Part shown: positions 1-6,137 of the stretch, one piece after another
How the letters are laid out: every line of letters begins with the position of its first letter
Numbering within the stretch: the first letter of the stretch is position 1
DNA from: Candidatus Methylomirabilis sp.
GTDB lineage: Bacteria; Muiribacteriota; Ozemobacteria; Ozemobacterales; Ozemobacteraceae
Reading direction: 5' to 3'
Length of the DNA stretch: 64,000 nt
Assembly: GCA_020722725.1 (NCBI GenBank)
Contig: DYKG01000001.1
Span: 151,106 to 215,105 of the forward strand
Position numbers and translations under genes: made by a program
The notes under the pieces: generated by a model
Database searches by the model: none
Told to the model about the DNA's origin: nothing
The model's input: the letters and a program-made list of their open reading frames with translations, nothing else

Positions 1-129
1 TTCAATGGCAAACGCGGTGTCGCTTTCGCGGTTAATGAACCGGTCTATGGCAATTGCTGAAGTTTCCAGGGCAACAATCGCCAGCAGGATGAGGACTGAG
101 TAGTGCCTTGCTCTAAGATTATTCCACAC
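1..129 (-). CDS. N-terminal fragment of a membrane or secreted protein, cut by the window edge
   Basis: This ORF is too short for the ORF track and its 3' end lies outside the window. Read on the minus strand it starts with GTG at 127-129, with AAGGAG six bases upstream, and stays open for 43 codons to base 1. After a short basic start (MWNNLRARHYS) comes a hydrophobic stretch (VLILLAIVAL), which looks like a signal anchor or an uncleaved membrane helix followed by an extracytoplasmic region. The family cannot be recognised from 43 residues. Confidence 0.6.
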   Translation of the reverse strand, partial: MWNNLRARHYSVLILLAIVALETSAIAIDRFINRESDTAFAIE

Positions 130-277
130 ATTGCGCTCCTTGCATTCTTGTCGGTCGTTTTTATGCATTGAAGGAAAAATCATCCATGATCTTTCGCATT
201 CATTCCGTAGTAAGTAAATCGACAACTTTGGTTGCGCTATTTAGCGTAAAATTTACAAAAAGAAAAAAAATAGATGT

Positions 278-306
278 TTGAAGGAATGCCGACAATGTGA
301 TATTGT
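278..306 (+). promoter_or_regulatory. Candidate sigma70-type promoter for the DUF3465-like gene
   Basis: TTGAAG at 278-283 and TATTGT at 301-306 are separated by 17 bp and lie about 60 bp upstream of the GTG start at 365. The match is moderate and rests on sequence alone. Confidence 0.4.
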
Positions 307-364
307 TTGAACTTGAGCTGCACTACAGCTGCATAAAGACCCATATTTCTCTGGAGAAAGAGCC

Positions 365-820
365 GTGAGTAAGAAACCTCCCGAATTGACCTGGCAGGAT
401 AAGGCCATTCTTATAGCCATTCCCATCGTGGTGTTTACCATTTTCATTCTGGCAAACTATTTTAGCCAGGATTTGACGGTAAATGGAGCTTTTGATCAGC
501 AGTTGCCCAAGGTTCAGGTGCGTGATGGCGGAAACATTGTTAAGGTTTATCCTCAGGTTGCCACCGATACGCTCAGCTGCCGGGTTAAAAGCCGTGATAG
601 CAATTTAGAATATGATTTTGATTACAAAATCACCGGTTCAGAAACCATTCGTTTCGAACTTGGCCGATTGGTGCAGTTTTTTGGCGAATACACCTATTCT
701 CCCCAGGGTGGCAAAGTGGTTGCGCCCTTCAAGGGAAAATCAGGCCGCATGACCGGCTGGGCGATCTACGAAAGCCATCGCTATACACCAAAAGAAGAGG
801 CCGACGGCCCCGGTCTGTAA
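365..820 (+). CDS. DUF3465-like membrane-anchored protein
   Basis: The 151-residue product has one N-terminal transmembrane helix (about residues 14-31, AILIAIPIVVFTIFILANYF) and an extracytoplasmic domain. The C-terminal half (FGEYTYSPQGGKV, then TGWAIYESHRY) resembles DUF3465, a small OB-fold-like domain of unknown function usually found in short secreted proteins. The GTG start follows a GGAGAAAGAGCC ribosome-binding stretch, and the ORF is preceded by a plausible promoter. The next gene, rlpA-like, is convergent with only three bases between the stops. The family match is from memory of the conserved GEY...GG...GW pattern; the biochemical role is unknown. Confidence 0.7.
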   Translation: MSKKPPELTWQDKAILIAIPIVVFTIFILANYFSQDLTVNGAFDQQLPKVQVRDGGNIVKVYPQVATDTLSCRVKSRDSNLEYDFDYKITGSETIRFELGRLVQFFGEYTYSPQGGKVVAPFKGKSGRMTGWAIYESHRYTPKEEADGPGL

Positions 821-823
821 AAG

Positions 824-1222
824 TCAGGGAACAATTTTCAGGCTGACCTGCGCCAACCCGGCAATCTTCATTCCCAGCTCGTCTGCAGCCCTTTCGGAAA
901 GATCAATGATTCTTCCCTCGACGAAGGGGCCGCGGTCGTTAATTTTTACCGTTACCTGCCTGCCATTTTCCAGATTGGTTACTTCGACTTTCGTCTGAAA
1001 AGCCAGTTCACGATGGGCAGCCGTCATGGCATTACGATCAAAAATCTCGCCCGAAGCGGTTTGTCGCCCATGATACTCAGCTCCGTACCAGGATGCCAGA
1101 CCGGTTTGAAAGGTTCCTGCCGGCGCATTAACGCCATTGTCACCAGAGTCTGAAGAGCTGCCGCAGCCGGTCAGAAAGAACGACAAAAAGAATAAGAAAA
1201 TTAGTAAAATTGGTTTTTTCAT
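824..1222 (-). CDS. rlpA: RlpA-like lipoprotein with double-psi beta-barrel domain
   Basis: I place the start at the internal ATG at 1222 rather than the ORF-track start at 1288. It gives a proper lipoprotein signal (MKKPILLIFLFFLSFF, lipobox LTGC) with GGAG just upstream. After a Ser/Asp/Gly linker comes a double-psi beta-barrel with the RlpA landmarks GLASWYGAEYHGRQTASG, AAHRELAF and VKINDRGPF. Family members are lytic transglycosylases or peptidoglycan-binding proteins at the septum. The C-terminal SPOR domain of E. coli RlpA is absent, so septal targeting would have to come from elsewhere. The protein is predicted to be anchored in the outer membrane, facing the periplasm. Confidence 0.85.
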   Translation of the reverse strand: MKKPILLIFLFFLSFFLTGCGSSSDSGDNGVNAPAGTFQTGLASWYGAEYHGRQTASGEIFDRNAMTAAHRELAFQTKVEVTNLENGRQVTVKINDRGPFVEGRIIDLSERAADELGMKIAGLAQVSLKIVP

Positions 1223-1289
1223 AACTCCGGCTCTATCGGCAAAAAAACTGGTTTGCTTAATCAACCCCGGTATTCGCATAAGAATCAAT

Positions 1290-1318
1290 TTGCAAAAAGA
1301 CGTTAAAGGTATTACAAT
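1290..1318 (+). promoter_or_regulatory. Candidate promoter of the vapBC-type operon
   Basis: TTGCAA at 1290-1295 and TACAAT at 1313-1318 are 17 bp apart, 22 bp before the antitoxin start codon. The -10 box lies inside the palindrome at 1309-1327, so a repressor bound there would cover it. Confidence 0.5.
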
Positions 1319-1327
1319 TTGTAATAC
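1309..1327. promoter_or_regulatory. Perfect palindromic operator upstream of the antitoxin gene
   Basis: GTATTACAA-T-TTGTAATAC is a perfect 9-bp inverted repeat around a single central base. It lies 13 bp before the antitoxin ATG and overlaps the candidate -10 box. Ribbon-helix-helix antitoxins usually autoregulate through such palindromes, so this is probably the autorepression site. Confidence 0.65.
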
Positions 1328-1340
1328 AAGAGGTGTGAGA

Positions 1341-1598
1341 ATGTTAACTCTAAGATTAAGTTCAGAAATGGAAGAAAAGCTGAATAACCTTGCTGAAATG
1401 CTTGGTATCCCGAAATCCGAAATTGTCAGAAAAAGCCTGAAGGCTTATCTCAAACAATTGGAACAAAGCAATGCCTGGGCTGCTGGCAAATCTCTTTTTG
1501 GTAAATATTCCAGTGGTAAGTCCAACTTGTCTGAAGATCGCAAAGCCATTTTGAAGCAAAAACTCCAGGATAAAAGAAATGCAAAAAATTCTTATTGA
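1341..1598 (+). CDS. vapB: Ribbon-helix-helix antitoxin of a VapBC-type pair
   Basis: The ORF track starts this frame at 1137, inside rlpA on the other strand. I choose the ATG at 1341, which has AGAGGTGTGAG upstream and gives an 85-residue protein. It begins MLTLRLSSEMEEKLNNLAEMLGIPKSEIVRKSL, the beta strand plus two helices of a ribbon-helix-helix DNA-binding domain, followed by a polar tail (about 45-85) that would bind and neutralise the toxin. It overlaps the toxin gene by 20 bases, implying translational coupling. Autoregulation through the palindrome at 1309 is likely. Confidence 0.85.
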   Translation: MLTLRLSSEMEEKLNNLAEMLGIPKSEIVRKSLKAYLKQLEQSNAWAAGKSLFGKYSSGKSNLSEDRKAILKQKLQDKRNAKNSY

Positions 1599-1989
1599 TT
1601 CGGGTCCGTTGATTGCCTTATTTGATGCTGATGACAAACATCATAAAAAAGCAGTGGGCTTTATCAAAGGAAACAGGTTGCCCCTGGTTACAACATTGGC
1701 TTCACTCACCGAAACCCTTCATTTGCTTGATTTCAATCGCAATGCACAAATAGATTTTCTTGACTGGATCAGCAAAGGCGCCATAGAGGTTCATAATATA
1801 GATATTACCGCTTTTAACCGTCTTAGAGACCTCACGATCAAATACAAAGATCTTCCCATGGATTTTGCAGATGCTTGTCTCGTTTACCTGGCTGAAGAAT
1901 TGAATATCACTAAGATCGCAACGGTAGACCGTGATTTCTCGATCTATCGAATAAAAAACAAGAAAAAGTTTGAGCTGGCCTTGTCCTGA
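1579..1989 (+). CDS. vapC: PIN-domain toxin, VapC-type ribonuclease
   Basis: The 136-residue product is a single PIN domain. The acidic metal-binding residues are all visible: D7 in IDSGPLIALFD, E45 in SLTETLHLL, D95 and D98 in MDFADACLVYLAEE, and D117/D119 in ATVDRDF. PIN toxins of this family cleave tRNA or rRNA when released from their antitoxin. The gene begins inside the antitoxin ORF, the standard arrangement for such pairs. With an intact active site and partner it should be functional; the RNA target cannot be read from sequence. Confidence 0.88.
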   Translation: MQKILIDSGPLIALFDADDKHHKKAVGFIKGNRLPLVTTLASLTETLHLLDFNRNAQIDFLDWISKGAIEVHNIDITAFNRLRDLTIKYKDLPMDFADACLVYLAEELNITKIATVDRDFSIYRIKNKKKFELALS

Positions 1990-2086
1990 TTCAGGAAGAT
2001 TTTGCATGTTCCAAGGCAGATAAATACATCAATCTGATGCAAAATTTGCCGGGTTAATTTTATCCGGGATGATGGCTGTAATTCCG

Positions 2087-2115
2087 TTGACAAAAAAATG
2101 GGCATTAAGTAAGAT
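2087..2115 (+). promoter_or_regulatory. Sigma70-type promoter of the HAMP protein gene
   Basis: TTGACA at 2087-2092 and TAAGAT at 2110-2115 are separated by 17 bp, about 40 bp before the AGGAGG ribosome-binding site and TTG start at 2154. Confidence 0.65.
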
Positions 2116-2153
2116 ACTAGATAAAACGATTTCTGCCTGCAGGAGGCTTTGCT

Positions 2154-2780
2154 TTGAGTCAGCGAAAGAACTATTTCATCTCGAAAGGTATGCAGAGTAA
2201 GTTCGCCGGAACTATTCTGCTGTTGGCTTTTCTCGTGGCAGTCATAACTGCCTGTAACATCTATGTGCTTGGCTCATTTTTTGTTTCAACCAAGACCACG
2301 CTGGTTGAAGCAAGAGGCGTTACCAATATCATGCAGCATTTTTTCACGGAATTCTGGCCGCGTCTGCTGATGCTGATTTTTGTGAACGTGATCATTATTT
2401 TTATCGTCAGTATAATGTATTCACACCAGACTGCTGGTCCGGCTTACAAGCTTGAAATGAGTATCAAGCGTATAACCGAGGGTGATCTTACCTTTGAAGT
2501 CAGTCTCAGACGCAATGATAATCTCAAAGAACTGGCTGCGGCACTGAACGAACTTCTGAAAAAATTCAGAAACACCCTGGCAAAAGCCAAAACTCTGAGT
2601 GTTGACCTTTCTGCCAAGCTTTCAGGCCTGGAATCGGACGCACAGTTCAAGAAACTGGCTGAAAGCTCAGCCGAACTCACCAGTTTGATCAATCAGTTTA
2701 AAATTGAAGGCTCAACCGACAGCAAACCGGTTGACGGCATCGATATCGAGCTCGATGAAGAAGATTCTGAAAAAGTCTGA
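2154..2780 (+). CDS. HAMP-domain membrane protein without an output domain
   Basis: The start codon is TTG, supported by a perfect AGGAGG seven bases upstream. The 208-residue product has two transmembrane helices (about 18-40 and 66-87) with a short loop between them. A HAMP-like linker follows (GPAYKLEMSIKRITEGDL), then a helical tail ending in acidic residues. There is no methyl-accepting, kinase or GGDEF domain, so it may transmit a signal by association with another protein. It converges on the cheC-cheD-sigma operon across a shared terminator, which hints at a role in motility or envelope sensing, but this is only context. Confidence 0.7.
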   Translation: MSQRKNYFISKGMQSKFAGTILLLAFLVAVITACNIYVLGSFFVSTKTTLVEARGVTNIMQHFFTEFWPRLLMLIFVNVIIIFIVSIMYSHQTAGPAYKLEMSIKRITEGDLTFEVSLRRNDNLKELAAALNELLKKFRNTLAKAKTLSVDLSAKLSGLESDAQFKKLAESSAELTSLINQFKIEGSTDSKPVDGIDIELDEEDSEKV

Positions 2781-2791
2781 TTTGTTTCAGA

Positions 2792-2848
2792 CGGGCATTT
2801 CTGCAGGCTAAATGACCGTCTTTTGTCGGTGGATGAGCCTGGCGAACC
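2792..2848. repeat. Dispersed palindromic repeat, copy A
   Basis: This segment begins CGGGCATTTC and contains AATGACCGTCTTTTGTCGGT, then TGAGCCTGGCGAACC. Over 39 aligned bases I count 34 identities with the reverse complement of copy C at 14945-15010, and the core also matches copy B at 20311-20375. Part of it folds as CTTTTGTCGGT pairing with ACCAACAAAAG. It lies between the HAMP gene and the terminator. Confidence 0.65.
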
Positions 2849-2910
2849 AACAAAAGCGAAAAAACAATCAAAAATTTTTAACGCTTTGAACAAAAAATCC
2901 GTTTAAAATG

Positions 2911-2940
2911 AAAACCCCCGCAGAATTTGCGGGGGGTTTT
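2911..2940. terminator. Bidirectional intrinsic terminator
   Basis: AAAACCCCCGCA pairs with TGCGGGGGGTTTT around a short AATT loop, with A and T tracts on both sides. It serves the rightward HAMP gene and the leftward sigma factor operon. Confidence 0.9.
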
Positions 2941-2960
2941 GGCTTTATTCGAAGCTGGTT

Positions 2961-3797
2961 TTATTCTGCCATCAGTGCTTCTTTTATGCGACTGAGGCGC
3001 CCGCGTAGTCTGAGAATGGCCTTGGTGTGCAGTTGCGAAACACGTGAGTCCGATACTCCCAGGATCTTGCCAATTTCTTTTGAAGTCAGCTCTTCATAGT
3101 AGTAAAGGGTAATTACCATGCGCTCGCGGTCTGAGAGCTTGGAGATGGCATCGGCAAGAATTTTCCTGGCTTCGGTTTCTTCAATTTTGAGCTGCGGATT
3201 GTCACTTTTCTGGTCTTCGACGAAATCGAAGCGGGAAGAGCCTTCTTCATCGTCGTAAAAAATTTCGTCGAGCGAAAGCAGCAGAGACTTTTTGGTTTCG
3301 TCGAACAGCTTGTGCAGTTCAGAAATATCGATATTCAGATATTCGGCGATTTCTTCGTCTTTGGCATCGCGGCCCAGTTTGCCTTCAAGCTTGGCGTAGG
3401 CTTTTTCCAGCTTGCGGGCTTTCTGGCGAACCGATCTGGGAGTCCAGTCGAGACCGCGCAATTCATCGAAGATGGCGCCCCTGATTCGGGTTTTTGCGTA
3501 GGTTTTAAATTTTATATTTCTCTCGGTGTCATATTTGTCGATTGCATCGATCAGGCCAAGAATGCCGTAGCTTACCAGGTCGTCAAATTCAACGTTGCTG
3601 GGAAGATTTACCGCTATGCGTCCGGCAACATATTTGACGAACGAGGCATATTTCATGATCAATGCGTCTTTGATGCGCTGATCATGACTGGTTCTATATA
3701 GTTCCCAGAGTTTCTGATCCTCTTCGTCCTGAAGACGATTTTTCAGCTTGGGATCGGTAATTTCCTGATCTTTGCCTACCAGAAGTTCTTTGTTCAC
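2961..3797 (-). CDS. fliA: RNA polymerase sigma factor, FliA/WhiG (sigma-28/SigD) family
   Basis: The 278-residue product has the sigma70-family layout. Region 2 includes EFDDLVSYGILGLIDAIDKYD and FKTYAKTRIRGAIFDELR. A short region 3 begins DWTPRSVRQKARKLEKAY, and region 4 is a helix-turn-helix (TSKEIGKILGVSDSRVSQLH). There is no region 1.1, as expected for sigma-28. The GTG start has GGAGGG five bases upstream and overlaps the stop of the previous gene (GTGA). Sigma-28 proteins drive late flagellar and chemotaxis genes. Its position after cheC and cheD mirrors the end of the Bacillus fla/che operon (cheC-cheD-sigD). Confidence 0.92.
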   Translation of the reverse strand: MNKELLVGKDQEITDPKLKNRLQDEEDQKLWELYRTSHDQRIKDALIMKYASFVKYVAGRIAVNLPSNVEFDDLVSYGILGLIDAIDKYDTERNIKFKTYAKTRIRGAIFDELRGLDWTPRSVRQKARKLEKAYAKLEGKLGRDAKDEEIAEYLNIDISELHKLFDETKKSLLLSLDEIFYDDEEGSSRFDFVEDQKSDNPQLKIEETEARKILADAISKLSDRERMVITLYYYEELTSKEIGKILGVSDSRVSQLHTKAILRLRGRLSRIKEALMAE

Positions 3798-4198
3798 TTC
3801 ATCCCTCCGTGTTTGGCTGCCTTGTGAGACTCCTGATCCATTCCCAGGATATCTGAGACTGGAGTCGGCTCATCGGTAGGGGTGCCAAATGTTTCGTATC
3901 TGCCACTTGAATTATCATCATCGTCAAGAAGGTCGCCCAGTTCGGCTTTGAGCTGTTCGTCTTCAAGAAGAAGTTCCTCTTTGAGTTTTTCCGTTTCTTT
4001 TTCGGTGGTAACCGGCATCAGCACCACTTCAAGAAAGCTGCCGAGAATTGTGCCGAGCATTCCGAAAATAAAGAAAATGACCAGTCCGCGAAAAATGATG
4101 GTGGTTGCCCCCACTTCAGCCATTACCGCCAGGAGCATCACTACCGAGGTAATGCTGACTGCGAGAAAGAGGCCCATTAAAAGTGAGAGTCTTGACAT
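3794..4198 (-). CDS. Small two-helix membrane protein between cheD and the sigma factor
   Basis: I do not recognise the family. The 134-residue product has two N-terminal transmembrane helices (about 4-27 and 33-55), then a cytoplasmic tail that is first charged coiled-coil-like (TEKETEKLKEELLLEDEQ) and then strongly acidic (LLDDDDN). It overlaps the sigma gene by four bases and follows cheD by three, so all three are translated together. In Bacillus the corresponding operon carries swrB, also a membrane protein with a cytoplasmic tail, after sigD; no sequence similarity is claimed. A role in sigma control or motility is an inference from position. Confidence 0.6.
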   Translation of the reverse strand: MSRLSLLMGLFLAVSITSVVMLLAVMAEVGATTIIFRGLVIFFIFGMLGTILGSFLEVVLMPVTTEKETEKLKEELLLEDEQLKAELGDLLDDDDNSSGRYETFGTPTDEPTPVSDILGMDQESHKAAKHGGMK

Positions 4199-4201
4199 TG
4201 T

Positions 4202-4687
4202 TTACAGTTCCTTGGTTTCCTGCCCGAGAATGGAGAGCTTTACCAGACCTGAGTCAAGATCGAATTCTACTGATCTTCCTCTGTTGCCGCCGGTGTCTTC
4301 GGCCTCGATCGGAATCTGGAGTATTGAAAGGGCTTTTTTTACGGCTTCGACGTTATCTCTGCCGATGTTACTGGAAAAATCTTCGGTTGGTGGGAACATT
4401 TCAGCGCCGCCGACGAGTTTGGCGACGAGCTTGCTTTTCAATGCGCCTTCTTCGCCCATTTTATTAAAGAGCAACGGAACGGCAGTGTCGGCAAATTTTG
4501 CCGGGTTGAGCTTTTCTTTGTCGATACCCGACGAGTCAGGCAGCATAACGTGTGAAAAGCCGCCAATCTTGTTCTTTTTGTCATACATGGCAATGATTAC
4601 GCAGGAACCAATGCCATAAACAACCAGGCTGGCGGGGTGTCTGGCAATCTTCAATTCGCCCATTCCTACCGGGATATAGTCTGACAT
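4202..4687 (-). CDS. cheD: Chemoreceptor glutamine deamidase CheD
   Basis: CheD deamidates glutamines on methyl-accepting chemotaxis proteins and binds the phosphatase CheC. The 161-residue sequence has the family landmarks: the catalytic cysteine C29 in YGIGSCVII, the histidine H46 in GGFSHVMLP, KLVGGAEMF, and the GRDNVEAVKKAL helix. The position six before the cysteine, threonine in Thermotoga CheD, is valine here, so activity may be altered. It sits directly after cheC with three bases between, so the two partners are probably co-produced. The target could be the chemoreceptor at 57255 or others outside the window. Confidence 0.92.
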   Translation of the reverse strand: MSDYIPVGMGELKIARHPASLVVYGIGSCVIIAMYDKKNKIGGFSHVMLPDSSGIDKEKLNPAKFADTAVPLLFNKMGEEGALKSKLVAKLVGGAEMFPPTEDFSSNIGRDNVEAVKKALSILQIPIEAEDTGGNRGRSVEFDLDSGLVKLSILGQETKEL

Positions 4688-4690
4688 CAG

Positions 4691-5308
4691 CTAAGCAACT
4701 CCGATGGATTTAAGTAGTTTTTTCAATGAATCCGGGTCGGGCAGAAGAAAAATATGAATTCGCAGGTCTTCTTCGGCTTCGATGAACGAAGTTTCGATCA
4801 TCAGCACCTTGTCGCTCACCGCTACCATATCGGCAACCACATAATTGATCAGCGAACCCGACAGATCATAGGCCATCGAGGGCAGAGAGTTCAACATCGG
4901 GGTCTGAGTAAGAGTCGAAATGGCGTTGAGAAAAGCGCCGGCAAGAATGTTGCCGACTTCCCGCATGCATGAGCTTTCCATTTCGCCCATGTCCAATGGA
5001 GAATCAATTTCACAGCCGGGAATAAGGGTGTGCAACAGCCTCAATGACGTGTGTTCAGGGATCAGAAGCAGAAACCTGCCTGAAATCTCACCCATAACCT
5101 TGAGAAAAATTCCCATGACTGATTGTGCCGGGCCACCGACCAGATCAGGAATTTCTTTGAAATCCAGGATCTTGGCTGAAGGTACGGCCATGTCAATTTT
5201 ACGGTTCAAAAACTGAGCCAGAGCACTGGCGGCATTTCCTGAACCGATGTTACCGATTTCGCGCAGTGCATCAAGCTGTGTTCTGGTTAAAGTCGTGACG
5301 TCTTCCAT
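4691..5308 (-). CDS. cheC: CheY-P phosphatase CheC
   Basis: CheC removes phosphate from CheY-P and is stimulated by CheD. The 205-residue protein carries both phosphatase signatures of true CheC. The first is D13...E17..N20 in LDALREIGNIGSGN; the second is SSCMREVGNILAG near residue 115. The second half repeats the fold of the first. It is the first gene of the unit cheC-cheD-orf-sigma, and a good promoter (5340-5368) lies about 30 bp upstream, so the unit can be transcribed by the housekeeping polymerase. Confidence 0.92.
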   Translation of the reverse strand: MEDVTTLTRTQLDALREIGNIGSGNAASALAQFLNRKIDMAVPSAKILDFKEIPDLVGGPAQSVMGIFLKVMGEISGRFLLLIPEHTSLRLLHTLIPGCEIDSPLDMGEMESSCMREVGNILAGAFLNAISTLTQTPMLNSLPSMAYDLSGSLINYVVADMVAVSDKVLMIETSFIEAEEDLRIHIFLLPDPDSLKKLLKSIGVA

Positions 5309-5339
5309 TCATAACCTCTGGCAGATACAATTCAAGGCC

Positions 5340-5368
5340 ATTATAAAGTAGGTGCCTGTAGATTGCAA
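5340..5368 (-). promoter_or_regulatory. Sigma70-type promoter of the cheC operon
   Basis: On the minus strand TTGCAA (5363-5368) and TATAAT (5340-5345) are separated by 17 bp, 31 bp before the cheC start. It lies just downstream of the pth stop codon. Confidence 0.65.
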
Positions 5369-5374
5369 GAGTTG

Positions 5375-5983
5375 TCAGTTTTTTTCGGGGTTTTCGTCAG
5401 AATTGCCAAAATCAATACCATTAAAACTTGTCATGGCCTTGTTTCCCATGCCCATCATCCATAGAGCGGCAAGCTCATGAATTGCCAGGTTGATCCTGGA
5501 AAAGATTTCTTTTTCCTCAATACTTATGGTTCCCAGAACATGATCCACCAGCTGAGCATGGGGGGGCTGGCCTGGATCGACCGGCAGACCGACACCGATG
5601 CGCAACCGCCAGAATCCTTTGCCAATGTGGTTAATGATCGATTTCAGCCCGTTATGCCCGCCATCGCTGCCAGAAGCTCGCAGCCGAATTCTGCCGACCG
5701 GAAGATTGATATCGTCGGTAATCACCAGCAGTTCCTCAGGCTGTATTCCGCTGTCGATAAAAAAATCCGAAATAGCTTCGCCGGAAAGATTCATGTAGGT
5801 TTGCGGTTTAAGCAGAAGATGCTGCTGACCATGAAACTGCAATCGGCCAAATATGGAATTGTGCGCCTTTTCATTTAACTGGCAGTGAAACTTGGCGGCA
5901 ATCGCTTCAACTGCCCAAAAACCCGCATTATGGCGGGTTTCGGCATATTCCGGGCCTGGGTTTCCTAGTCCTGCTATTATCAT
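5375..5983 (-). CDS. pth: Peptidyl-tRNA hydrolase
   Basis: Pth releases peptides from prematurely dropped peptidyl-tRNA and is essential in most bacteria. The 202-residue length is typical. The N-terminus GLGNPGPEYAETRHNAGF contains the asparagine N8 and catalytic histidine H18. Further landmarks are LLKPQTYMNLSGEA, VITDDINLPVGRIRLR and the substrate-binding GGHNGLKSI. The last 20 or so residues are polar and probably disordered. It is divergent from gpmI, with a modest candidate promoter at 5993-6021. Confidence 0.95.
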   Translation of the reverse strand: MIIAGLGNPGPEYAETRHNAGFWAVEAIAAKFHCQLNEKAHNSIFGRLQFHGQQHLLLKPQTYMNLSGEAISDFFIDSGIQPEELLVITDDINLPVGRIRLRASGSDGGHNGLKSIINHIGKGFWRLRIGVGLPVDPGQPPHAQLVDHVLGTISIEEKEIFSRINLAIHELAALWMMGMGNKAMTSFNGIDFGNSDENPEKN

Positions 5984-5992
5984 AATGGATGA

Positions 5993-6021
5993 TTTTTACC
6001 AGACATGTTGCGATAAGTCAA
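5993..6021 (-). promoter_or_regulatory. Candidate promoter of pth
   Basis: On the minus strand TTGACT (6016-6021) is followed after 17 bp by TAAAAA (5993-5998). The -10 box is weak, and it would place transcription start almost at the ATG at 5983. Confidence 0.3.
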
Positions 6022-6056
6022 CGAAATCATTGCACCGATGCCGCTTGGCGAAAGAT

Positions 6057-6086
6057 TTGACATCGGCAGTGGTTGCCGGGTATAAT
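6057..6086 (+). promoter_or_regulatory. Sigma70-type promoter of gpmI
   Basis: TTGACA (6057-6062) and TATAAT (6081-6086) are separated by 18 bp, 51 bp before the gpmI start. CCGGG/CCCGG arms flank the -10 box, but their role is unclear. Confidence 0.65.
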
Positions 6087-6137
6087 CCGCAAAACCCGGA
6101 GGTCGCTATCCTCAAATTTTCAAGGTTTTAACAAAAT

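Noticed and set aside
1137-1340. Extension of the antitoxin frame upstream of the ATG at 1341
   Set aside because: It lies antisense to the rlpA signal peptide and runs through the operator; the ATG at 1341 has a ribosome-binding site and starts the ribbon-helix-helix domain exactly.
1999-2045. Inverted repeat ATTTTGCAT ... ATGCAAAAT after vapC as terminator
   Set aside because: The loop is about 29 bases and there is no U-tract, so termination is not supported.
3882-4619. 245-residue plus-strand ORF rich in Ser/Arg
   Set aside because: It is a shadow of cheD and the membrane protein gene on the opposite strand; the composition is typical of an antisense frame.
5340-5374. Possible riboswitch or attenuator before cheC
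   Set aside because: The leader is only about 25 bases and shows no stem; a simple promoter explains it.
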